A DNA stretch of 32,226 nucleotides from the NCBI GenBank assembly GCA_017995875.1, contig JAGOIB010000006.1, positions 7,020 to 39,245 of the forward strand. The letters are read 5' to 3'. Position numbers and translations under genes: made by a program. Origin of the DNA: Saprospiraceae bacterium. Its GTDB lineage: Bacteria > Bacteroidota > Bacteroidia > Chitinophagales > Saprospiraceae. Below, piece by piece: positions 14,986-24,500 of the stretch; the first letter of the stretch is position 1, and the number at the start of each line of letters is the position of its first letter. The notes under the pieces are model-generated. The model was not told the origin of the DNA, made no database searches, and was given only the letters and a program-made list of their open reading frames with translations.

Positions 14986-17900
14986 CTAATTACCTGTATA
15001 GCTCATTTTGCGGGTAAAACTGGCATTGAGCGTGTATAATGTATAGTAATAGATACCCGGAGCTCCCAGCTCCTGGTTTTTAATGGTAAAATCATTTGTA
15101 CCGGCATGACATTTAATTTCATGGGTACTCAGCTGACGACCGGTAACATCATGGATAACCAATGTGACTGTTTCTTCCTTTGGCAGCGAAAAGCGTATAA
15201 TGGTACTCTCATTAAAAGGATTGGGAATGTTCTGAAACAAATTGTATTCAGTGGCAATTGTTCCTTCAATAGGATCAGCTCTAAGTTTAATCTTCCTGAT
15301 CGTAACATTGTCATCATCCATGAGGTAGGTCTCTCCTTCCATCGAGGAGGTCCCGATTTCAACCTGTTCCATTGGAATACCGAGGTCAGGTACAGATAAT
15401 ATGAGCTTCCCATCCAGATTTTCAGCATTGCCAGAAGACCAGCTTACCATAATCGTTCTGGTATCGGGATTATAATACCATTGGTCTGGAGTCATAATGT
15501 CTGAACAGATTTCCTTGACCCTATCTTCAGGAAGATCGCCAACGAACAATCCAAATTGCAATCCATCAATGAATCCCTGATCAGGGAGTCCAATAATTTC
15601 CCATTTCTGCGCCCCTTCCTTTTGCTCAGCCGAACGTCTGATTTTCAAATCATAGTCAGAACTACTCCTTGGCTCAAGCTTTCCGGTTCCGGCTTTGTTA
15701 AGGAAATAAGATCCATTTACATCCCCCACCTTAACGGCTACGAAATCTGCAGTATCAACACCTTGTGTCACACTATCAATCCAGACAGACTCGGGAAATC
15801 CAGGTACAAAAGGATTATAGGGATCCGGGAATGAATATTGGCGGTCCACAAATCTCCATGATGTATTGTTCGGGAATCTGCTATTAATCCCCAGGATCAG
15901 CTTCCGGATTTCAATTAAATCCAACGCCGTTAGATGACCACTCTTATTAGCATCAGCAGCGATCATCTTGTAAGGTGAATTCAGTTTTGCCTTACCGAGA
16001 AGATGTTTTTGTATCATCACCAGGTCAAGTGTAGAGACTCCGTCACGGTGATGCTCATCATTAAATGGTGCAACACTATACCCTATATTTTCATTGAGGC
16101 CTTCAATCTGGTATTGACCACTATGATCCGTAGTATCCGGCGTCATCAGCGCATTGGTAATGCTAACCTCAATATCGCTCACCGGATAACCATCTTCATT
16201 TTCAATATTTCCCCATAACAATAATCCATCCATACAGAAATCAGCTGGATCTCGTAGATCAAGATCTGCAGTTGTACAACTATCCAACAACTGTGTCCCA
16301 TCTCCACTCCAGAACCAAAGCGAAAATGTGCTTACGCCTACATCTCCACAATCATAGGTACGAAGTGTATCAAATGCATTCGTTCGGGAAAAACTAATGA
16401 TAAAATCATCACCTGTGGTACAATTTCCCTCAATAAAGATTACAAACGTATCAGCCGGCAAGGTGATTTCAGTTTCCTGTGGAAGGAAGACTACAGCTTT
16501 CTCACATTGTATGACGGTTGGGTTCGGATCAGTTACAGTAATGACTACATCCATCGTTGATATATTACCGCAGCCATCTGTTGCCGTAAATATTACCGTG
16601 GTCACACCAATTGGATAATTTCCACTGGCATTTGCACCTGTAGTAGCTCCATAAGGTGAGTTATTGGTTATGGAAACACCGGCACAATCAGTTGCCGATG
16701 CAATGATCGTAAATGCTGCAACACAATTAGCGTTAGCAACCTTTGTCATATCATTGATATTGGTAAAAGCCGGTGGCACCATATCCTGCACATTAATGAT
16801 CTGCACAAACATAAATATTCCGTTTGGCTGACAATTGTCTGTTATGGTCCAGGTCCTGGTAATAACTTTACAAGGGGTTGCAGGATTGTTATCCACAAAT
16901 GTTTGTACCACATCCGAAAATGTAACAACTGGATTGGCACACTGCAGTGCAGCCGGATTGATGACCGGAACACCATTTGGTATATTACCTGGGGCTGTGG
17001 AATTACAAATATTGACACTGACAGGCGAATCAGGCCATGTGATATCACCCAAATCAAGAGGATTAGAATTAGTGACCGTGACTGTCTGTACACAGGATGA
17101 TGTATTGCCGGATGCATCTGTTGCAACAAATGTCCTGACTATTGTTCCTACGTTACAATCATTCAGATTGATCACATGCGTTTCATTAATTGTAACACCT
17201 GGACAATTATCCATTGCTGTGGCATTACCAAACTGACCTGTATTTTCCGGATTGGATATTGTTTCACATGCCACAGTAACGTTTGCCGGACAGGTTATAG
17301 TTGGCGGCATGGCATCCACTACTGTAATTACTGCCGAACATGTTGCTGTTGCACCATTTTGATCAGTAACTGTCAACACCACTAAATTTGGCCCCAGATC
17401 AGAACAATTGAAATCGGTCTGTGATAAATCATACTCAAGATTACCTCCATTACATCCTCCACCGGAACCATTATCTACATCTATCGGGACTACGGTTGCA
17501 TTACCATTTGCATCCAGGAATATAGTGAGATTCTGACAATTGGCCTCAAGACCAGCATCATCATTGACAGTAACAATCGCTGTGCAAGTAGATGTATTAC
17601 CGGGACAATCTGTTACCGTAAGAACAACCAGGTTTTCTCCTAAATTATCACAATCAAATGTATTTGGTGAAACAGATAAAGTAACTGGCCCACAATTATC
17701 AGTAGATCCGCCATCAACCTGAGATCCGGTGATCGTTATCGTGCCACCACCGTTCAATGAAACGGTTATATTGATAGCTACACATACAGGTGCAGTTGAA
17801 TCATCAACAATAATTGTTTGATTGCATGTACCTACATTACCACAATCATCCGTTGCAGCCCAGGTCCTGGTGATAGTATATTCCTGTGGACAGGCACCTC

Positions 17901-20900
17901 CTACCGTCGCATCCGTAAAGGTAATGGCGGGGCTGGCATCACAAATGTCAGTTGCAGTAGCACTTCCTGTATTAGCAGGGGCTGTACTTGCAGTGCATTG
18001 AATAGTGACATTGGCAGGGCAACTAATCAAAGGTGCGGCACTATCATTTCCAGTTATAGTCTGGATACATGTGCTTGCGTTTCCGCAATCATCTGTGGCT
18101 ACCCAGGTTCTGGTAATGACAAATCCTTGCGGACATCCTCCACCCATCGTCACATCTGAAAAAGTTACTAACGGAGAAGCATCACAATTATCTGTTGCGG
18201 TCGCAGTACCCGTACTGCCCGGTGTTGTATTTCCATTACATTGTATGGTGACATTGGCAGGACAAGTTATAGCTGGTGCAGTACTATCATCTACAAATAT
18301 CGTCTGTGTACATGTACTGGTATTGCCACAGCCGTCTGTAGCGACAAACGTTCTGGTGATAGTCCTTTCTTGTGGACATGCACCACCAGCCGTAACATCT
18401 GAGAATGTTACCACAGGTGGAGTGATACAATTGTCTGTTGCTGTGGCATTTCCGGTATTTGAAGGATTGGTACTGGCTGTACATTCAATCGTTATGTTAG
18501 CCGGACAAGTAATGGAAGGGCCTGTATTGTCTGTCACACTAATGATCTGGACACATGTACTGGAATTTCCACATCCATCTGATGCCGTCCAGGTCCTGGT
18601 GATAGTTTGCAATAATGGGCAAACACCATCGAGAACAGCATCATTAAAGGTAATAACCGGGTTAGCTGCACAATTATCGGTTGCCGTCGCTGATCCGGTA
18701 ACAGCAGGCAATGGACTCTGATTACACTGTATAGTAATATTTGAAGGACATGTTATCGCCGGTGGCAAATTATCATCAACAATTATAGTTTGTACACAAG
18801 TACTTGAATTGCCACAATCATCTGTCGCCAGCCATGTACGCGTGATAGTTCTCTCCTGCGGACATCCGCCTGCAACTGTTGCATCAGTAAAGGTAACAGC
18901 TGGGGTTGCATCACAATTATCGGTTGCCGTTGCAGACCCCGTATTGGCCGGAGCTGTATTTGCAGTGCACAATATGGTTAAATTTGGCGGACAAGAAATA
19001 ACCGGCGCAACGCTATCATCGACAATGATTGTCTGAACGCAAGTACTAACATTTCCACAATCATCTGTAGCAGACCACGTACGCGTAATTGTTCTCTCTT
19101 GTGGACAAGCCCCTCCTGCCGTCACATCATTAAATGTCACTACAGGGACCGCATCACAATTGTCTGTCGCCGTTGCTGTACCTGTACTAGCAGGAGCTGT
19201 ACTGGCTGTGCATTGGACTGTAATGTTTGCCGGACATGAAATAACCGGCGCCGAACTATCATCAACGAATATGGTTTGATTGCACGTACTTGAATTGCCG
19301 CAGTCATCTGTGGCGATCCAGGTTCGGGTTATTGTTCTTTCCTGAGGGCATTGTCCTCCCACTGTAGCATCTGTAAATGTTATCGCCGGAGTTGGATCAC
19401 AATTGTCGGTAGCAGTAGCGGTGCCTGTCGCCGGTGGCAATGTATTTGCCGTACATGCTATTGTTAGGTTTGCCGGACAACTGATAACAGGCGGGGTTTC
19501 ATCATGAACCGTTATGAGTTGTTCACACGTACTCATGTTACCACAATCATCCGATGCTTTCCATGTACGGTGTATGACAAATGTCTGAGGCCCGCTTGGG
19601 GTTGAAGCATCCGTAAAAGTTATCGTCGGTGAACTATCACAGTTATCAGTGGCTGTTGCAGTTCCTGTACTTCCAGGGCTTGTCGAATCAGCACATTCTA
19701 TCGAAACGTTTGGAGGACATGTAATAACAGGTGGTGCAGAATCGTCTACAAAAATTGTTTGAACACATGTACTGGAATTACCACAATCATCTGTTGCCTT
19801 CCATGTTCTGGAAATCGTTCTTTCCTGGGGACAGGATCCTCCTGCAACTGCATCCGTAAATGTTACGGTTGGCGTAGCATCACACAAATCTGTTGCTGTA
19901 GCACTACCCGTATTGGCTGGTGCAGTGCTTGCAGTACAGGCAATAGTTATGTTGGCAGGGCATGTTATCACTGGTGCTGAGGCATCCGTGAAGACAATCA
20001 TCTGCATACAAATGGCTGTATTTCCGCTATTGTCAGTCGCTTTCCACGTCCTCGTGATGTTATAACCTAGGGCACAACTTTGAGAAGCTGTAGTAACATC
20101 AGTATATGTAATATCCGGAGATGAATCGCAAAGATCTATTGCCGTGGCACTACCTGTGTTTGATGGAGAGGTACTCGCTGTGCAATCAACAGTCACATTA
20201 CCTGGACAAATAATAAGTGGTGGCGTATTGTCTCTTACCGTTACTGTAAAATGACATTGGCTGGAGTTTCCACAAGGATCTGTTGCTCTAATAGTGATAA
20301 GCGTCGTGCCAAGTCCAAGGTTTACAATCTGGCCTGGTGAATATATTCCAGGTATACCGGCGACAAAAATATCAATATCAATCTGATTTGCATTGGCACA
20401 TGCGTCCGATACTGGCGGATTAGGTAATGTATAGTTGGCAGTGCACATTCCAAGATTTGCACTTACCGTAATATTTGCCGGACATGTAACCACCGGTGCG
20501 TTGTTATCTACAATTAATATTTCCTGAACATCCGAAACCTGTCCACTCGTACACCAATCCATGGCCCTCCATGTGCGTAGTATCTTCTGGGCACCAGGGC
20601 ACATTGGGATGACAACATCTGTATGGGTCACCGTAAACTGGCATGTTCCACTTATAGGATCTCCATTAAAGGTAGGCTCACCCGTAACAGAGGGATCTAT
20701 ATTAGCGTTAACACAACTAACAGAAATATCTGCCGGAAAAAGGATTTCACCCAAGGAAGGTTGGCGTAAATAAATTATATCCTGACAGGTCGCACTGTTG
20801 CCTGAATTGTCTGTTGCGGTCCATGTAACCAATATTTGTTGTGTATAATGATTGGCATTACAAGGCAAATTCTGAATCACATAAGCGGACCATACATCTG

Positions 20901-21459
20901 GATCAGGATCACAATTATCAAAGACCGGTTCAAGGTAATCCTCCAAATCTAACGTTGCAATATCAACGTTACATGGCAAGACATCTGCTGTGCAATTAAA
21001 CACAGGTCTCAACTTATCCTCTATAAAAATAGTGGACATGCAACTGTTTCCAGTAGGTATTTCTGTGACCACGACCATCAATTCCTGTCCAAGCTGCGCG
21101 CAATAAACAGTGTTGGTCAACGGGCCCATAATATCCACGATATACTGGTTGGCTGGATACTGCGGGGCATTGACCAGCATCAATGCTGTCAGGACCGCAG
21201 ATCCATCTTGACCAAGTGAGATATTAACGTCCGGCAAACAACTCAGTGCTACTTCCGGAAACGCAACTGCATCATACTCTTCAGCGGTTGTATAGGAATC
21301 CACATAGAAATTCCATGCGCTAAGGTTATTGTTGTTAGCCTGCATCAGCCATTCATCAGGTGATGCCATTAGATTAGTCAACAACCCTGTCATAAATAAA
21401 CAGGAAACGATCGCCCTTTGGGAAATCCGGTTTGAACCATCTGTTAATAACGTTCTCAT
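14986..21459 (-). CDS. Giant secreted protein B: ten tandem HYR-like repeats, dockerin-like and cohesin-like domains, T9SS sorting domain
   Basis: A 2157-residue exported protein. A signal-like hydrophobic segment (about 16-33) is followed by the shared N-terminal module (about 72-157, ending FIEDKLRP). HYR-like modules of mixed type cover 158-415. Ten tandem units with a period near 81 residues span about 415-1223. Two diverged modules follow (about 1226-1390), then further HYR-like modules to about 1660. The C-terminal cassette matches A and C: regulatory-like beta domain about 1748-1796, dockerin-like pair 1805-1860 (DGVSTLDLVMIQKHLLG, then DANKSGHLTALDL), WRFV/FPDPYNPF linker, a cohesin-like region about 1935-2062, and a sorting domain about 2072-2157 (NIPNPFNES). 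No enzyme motif is seen. A structural surface or matrix role is inferred. The long antisense frames over the repeats are artefacts of the 243-base period. Confidence 0.9.
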   Translation of the reverse strand: MRTLLTDGSNRISQRAIVSCLFMTGLLTNLMASPDEWLMQANNNNLSAWNFYVDSYTTAEEYDAVAFPEVALSCLPDVNISLGQDGSAVLTALMLVNAPQYPANQYIVDIMGPLTNTVYCAQLGQELMVVVTEIPTGNSCMSTIFIEDKLRPVFNCTADVLPCNVDIATLDLEDYLEPVFDNCDPDPDVWSAYVIQNLPCNANHYTQQILVTWTATDNSGNSATCQDIIYLRQPSLGEILFPADISVSCVNANIDPSVTGEPTFNGDPISGTCQFTVTHTDVVIPMCPGAQKILRTWRAMDWCTSGQVSDVQEILIVDNNAPVVTCPANITVSANLGMCTANYTLPNPPVSDACANANQIDIDIFVAGIPGIYSPGQIVNLGLGTTLITIRATDPCGNSSQCHFTVTVRDNTPPLIICPGNVTVDCTASTSPSNTGSATAIDLCDSSPDITYTDVTTASQSCALGYNITRTWKATDNSGNTAICMQMIVFTDASAPVITCPANITIACTASTAPANTGSATATDLCDATPTVTFTDAVAGGSCPQERTISRTWKATDDCGNSSTCVQTIFVDDSAPPVITCPPNVSIECADSTSPGSTGTATATDNCDSSPTITFTDASTPSGPQTFVIHRTWKASDDCGNMSTCEQLITVHDETPPVISCPANLTIACTANTLPPATGTATATDNCDPTPAITFTDATVGGQCPQERTITRTWIATDDCGNSSTCNQTIFVDDSSAPVISCPANITVQCTASTAPASTGTATATDNCDAVPVVTFNDVTAGGACPQERTITRTWSATDDCGNVSTCVQTIIVDDSVAPVISCPPNLTILCTANTAPANTGSATATDNCDATPAVTFTDATVAGGCPQERTITRTWLATDDCGNSSTCVQTIIVDDNLPPAITCPSNITIQCNQSPLPAVTGSATATDNCAANPVITFNDAVLDGVCPLLQTITRTWTASDGCGNSSTCVQIISVTDNTGPSITCPANITIECTASTNPSNTGNATATDNCITPPVVTFSDVTAGGACPQERTITRTFVATDGCGNTSTCTQTIFVDDSTAPAITCPANVTIQCNGNTTPGSTGTATATDNCDASPLVTFSDVTMGGGCPQGFVITRTWVATDDCGNASTCIQTITGNDSAAPLISCPANVTIQCTASTAPANTGSATATDICDASPAITFTDATVGGACPQEYTITRTWAATDDCGNVGTCNQTIIVDDSTAPVCVAINITVSLNGGGTITITGSQVDGGSTDNCGPVTLSVSPNTFDCDNLGENLVVLTVTDCPGNTSTCTAIVTVNDDAGLEANCQNLTIFLDANGNATVVPIDVDNGSGGGCNGGNLEYDLSQTDFNCSDLGPNLVVLTVTDQNGATATCSAVITVVDAMPPTITCPANVTVACETISNPENTGQFGNATAMDNCPGVTINETHVINLNDCNVGTIVRTFVATDASGNTSSCVQTVTVTNSNPLDLGDITWPDSPVSVNICNSTAPGNIPNGVPVINPAALQCANPVVTFSDVVQTFVDNNPATPCKVITRTWTITDNCQPNGIFMFVQIINVQDMVPPAFTNINDMTKVANANCVAAFTIIASATDCAGVSITNNSPYGATTGANASGNYPIGVTTVIFTATDGCGNISTMDVVITVTDPNPTVIQCEKAVVFLPQETEITLPADTFVIFIEGNCTTGDDFIISFSRTNAFDTLRTYDCGDVGVSTFSLWFWSGDGTQLLDSCTTADLDLRDPADFCMDGLLLWGNIENEDGYPVSDIEVSITNALMTPDTTDHSGQYQIEGLNENIGYSVAPFNDEHHRDGVSTLDLVMIQKHLLGKAKLNSPYKMIAADANKSGHLTALDLIEIRKLILGINSRFPNNTSWRFVDRQYSFPDPYNPFVPGFPESVWIDSVTQGVDTADFVAVKVGDVNGSYFLNKAGTGKLEPRSSSDYDLKIRRSAEQKEGAQKWEIIGLPDQGFIDGLQFGLFVGDLPEDRVKEICSDIMTPDQWYYNPDTRTIMVSWSSGNAENLDGKLILSVPDLGIPMEQVEIGTSSMEGETYLMDDDNVTIRKIKLRADPIEGTIATEYNLFQNIPNPFNESTIIRFSLPKEETVTLVIHDVTGRQLSTHEIKCHAGTNDFTIKNQELGAPGIYYYTLYTLNASFTRKMSYTGN
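17791..20217 (-). repeat. Ten tandem ~243-bp repeats encoding HYR-like units in gene B
   Basis: The first Cys of each CPxN motif falls at residues 418, 500, 581, 661, 742, 823, 904, 985, 1066 and 1147, with the diverged next module at 1226. Spacings are 82, 81, 80, 81, 81, 81, 81, 81, 81 and 79. Most units share CPANITI.C, a Thr/Ala/Ser-Pro stretch, TATDNCD, CPQERTITRTW, ATDDCGNSSTC and a DDS.AP joint. That gives six Cys per unit, probably three disulfides. Unit 3 lacks the CPQE Cys. The array encodes a rigid stalk of about 810 residues. Confidence 0.93.
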
Positions 21460-21574
21460 CTTGAATACAATTAATTTGATTTAATAGGTCAGCCTTTCAA
21501 TCACCGGGGACATGCAGCCGTGACATGTGCCCTGAATATGTTTCAGTCAACTAGATAAATTCACAAAAAGTACA

Positions 21575-21597
21575 GGTGGGGATTCTCACCCCCCACC
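21575..21597 (-). terminator. Intrinsic terminator of giant gene C
   Basis: GGTGGGG (21575-21581) pairs with CCCCACC (21591-21597) around a 9-base loop. On the minus strand it begins two bases after the gene C stop, and TGTACTTTTTG follows. It separates C from B (140-base gap), so B probably has its own promoter, though no exact TAnnTTTG box is seen in the gap. Confidence 0.75.
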
Positions 21598-21599
21598 CG

Positions 21600-24500
21600 T
21601 CAATCAACTATTATCATTCTGTTAGTACTGTATTGAAAATTCGATTCTATTTCGTATGTATAGATGCCTGGCTCTCTTATCTCGGTCTTGCTCACGACAA
21701 ATTCATTCTCTCCTTTGCTCAGGCTTACCTCTCTTGCCAGTACAATACGCCCGTTTAAGTCAAAGACCCGCAGGATACCCTTTTCATCACGCGTACTTTG
21801 CATAAACACTGATGTCATATCCCTGAAAGGATTGGGTTTGTTATAAACCCGTGATGGTTGTGCAACCAGATTCTTTAACTGGATAGAAACTCCCTCTTCA
21901 CTCTCAAGTTTGTACGCAACAGGTTGTGTTGGATTAGGATTAAGAAATAGTTGGAATGGATATCCCGCATTTCCTGTCTCCTTTACCCACATAGTTAATA
22001 TGGGAGCTTTCTTACTAGCCCACCCTTCCAGTGCAAAGGCAGCAACAGAAGCATTCTCCTGTGGTTGCTGAGGCATGCGTACATCATCCCGGGTCAGATT
22101 TTCTCCCGGCATCCAATCCAATACAGTAAATCCACTTTGATCCCAATTAAATGCAAACTGGATGGCTTCGTATGTATCGGCTTCTGTCAGGTAGAGATCA
22201 ACCCTGAATACATTTTCTTCCGGCTGAGCATTTACTTCATATTCTACATCACAATGCTGATTTCCACGCGGTAGAATCATGCCGCCACCGACTTGTAGGT
22301 TAGCTGATAAATTGAGATCACCTACTTTCACTGCATTGAAATCCGCATCATTCATGCTATTGGTAAAAGGAATAATGCTGTAGGTTTCAGGCCAGGGAGA
22401 GATCCAGGGATTGAAAGGATCTGGAAATATGTGCCCCTTCTCCACAAAACGCCAGGATTTATTACTTGGTAATTCCGAATATATACCAAGGATTAATTTG
22501 CGTAATTGGATAATATCCACTGCTGTTACAGAAGAACTATTGTTAGCGTCAGCGGCTATAAATTGAAACGGAGAAGAAAAAGTCTGGATACCTAATAAAT
22601 GCTTTTGAATCTTAACCAGGTCCAGCGTAGTTACTCCATTGCGGGCATCTCCTTCTTTAACAGGCCGTATCACATACTCTCCACCCAATGACATAGCAGG
22701 AAATACAAACTGACCATTTGGACCAGAGGGTATACCGGAAAGATTACTGCCGTCCAGATAGACCATGGCACCTGAAAGTGCACCTGCCTGTGGTACTGAA
22801 ATATTACCTGAAATAGTACCAGTATTACCTATCCCGGGAGGACAAATGCCTGCATTATCCTGAATTTCAACCGTGGTCAGGCAAAAATCAGTAAGCCCGT
22901 TTTCATCTATCGCCCATAGTTCCACTTCATTAATTCCAAGATCCGCGCAATCGAATACCTTGGATACATCCAGAGGATCGGCACTAAATGCAACGGTTAA
23001 TGGATTTCCGCAAGGGTGATCACTACCTCCATCAAACATCTCAGCTTGCAACGTGACCATACCCCAGTCAGCAACGCCATCACCATCTGTGTCCATTGGC
23101 ATCAGGCTTGTACTGAGTCCATGGATACATTTTGCAGAAGGTGGCTTGCAGCTTCTGATTGTAACACTTTGCTCAATCGTACTTTCATTACCACATCTGT
23201 CCCACACTGTATAAACAACCCTGTGCGAGCCGATGGGCATATATCTTGAAAATTGAATAGTCTCTCCCGTAATAACCGATGACACATAATCAAACGAATT
23301 ATTATTGTCAATATCAATAAAATATTTCCAGCTTAAAGAAGCAGGTCCTGAGCAATCATCTTCCGCCTCTGCCTCAAAATCTATTGTCAAGCCACCACAT
23401 TGCGGATCAAATGAACATTCATCGATATCTGCAATGGGCGTTATCACCGGAGGCACATTATTCATCACTTTAATCACTTGAATGTGTGTCCATATACCTA
23501 TGGTTGGCGTATTTAACTGACACCAATCCACGACTTTCCATGTACGAAGAATCTTGAAACAAGCCTGATCTGAATTCGAAAAATCAAAAACATCATCATC
23601 ATGGGTTGCACCTACAAGATCGCATGGCCCATCTGCAAGCGTTGGTTCATTATAAGGTGCATCTAAATCTTCCGGGTCAAGTAAATCGATTTCACAGATA
23701 TTGAAGGTTGTGAGATCAGAAGGCCATGTGATATCTCCTTCATCGAAAAGATTATAATTGATTACCGTTATTGTCTGTTGACATGAATTTTGAAAACCAC
23801 CATCATCTGTTGCAACAAACGTTCGGACAATTGTGCCTACACCACAATTATTGATCGAAACAACAGGATCAGTTTCCTCAATCGCCACATGGCAATTGTC
23901 CGTAGCCAATCCATCAAGGCCTATACATTGCAGCCCTGGATTTCCCGGCACTCCGGGATCATCTAAACAAATCTGTTCCCTTTCTGCTTCTGAAAAAGAA
24001 ATGGATCCGAATACATCAAGATTCTGCAGCGTGTAAGGAAACTGGCAGCTTACTGTCAAATTACTTGGACAGATAATCTGTGGAGGAAGTTTATCCTGCA
24101 CTTCCACCTGAACCATACAATCATTAAAGTGACCCTGGAGGTATGTATCCGATACAGGACCAGCGACTGGTGGAATATCATAGACTCTGAACACAACCAT
24201 GATGTTATTATGATTGATGTCCTCACAACAGAACTGCACATAATCATCGAAGGAGTTATTTGGGTTTCCGGGATTAGCACATGTATAACCAACCGGAGAA
24301 CTCATTCTTCTAACTTTAAAATAGACATCACCGCAATTATCTGTGCTACCGGCATTAAATATATATGCAGGCACATCAGCGTATCCTTCATTGTTGACCG
24401 GAATCGCTAATGTCTGGTGACAGACCGGAGCCGGTGGTTGGAGATCCTGCACATTTAAATACATCGTATCTCTTCCAGACAAAAGACAATCATTTGTTGC

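Noticed and set aside
18005..18721. A 238-codon plus-strand reading frame (and several shorter ones) over gene B
   Set aside because: The 243-base repeat period is a multiple of three, so one open antisense frame repeats along the array; the translation is a low-complexity repeat with no start signal, and the sense frame is clearly coding.
17791..20217. Regular repeats suggesting a CRISPR array
   Set aside because: The whole 243-base unit is repeated, in frame, with no short identical repeats and unique spacers; it encodes HYR-like modules.
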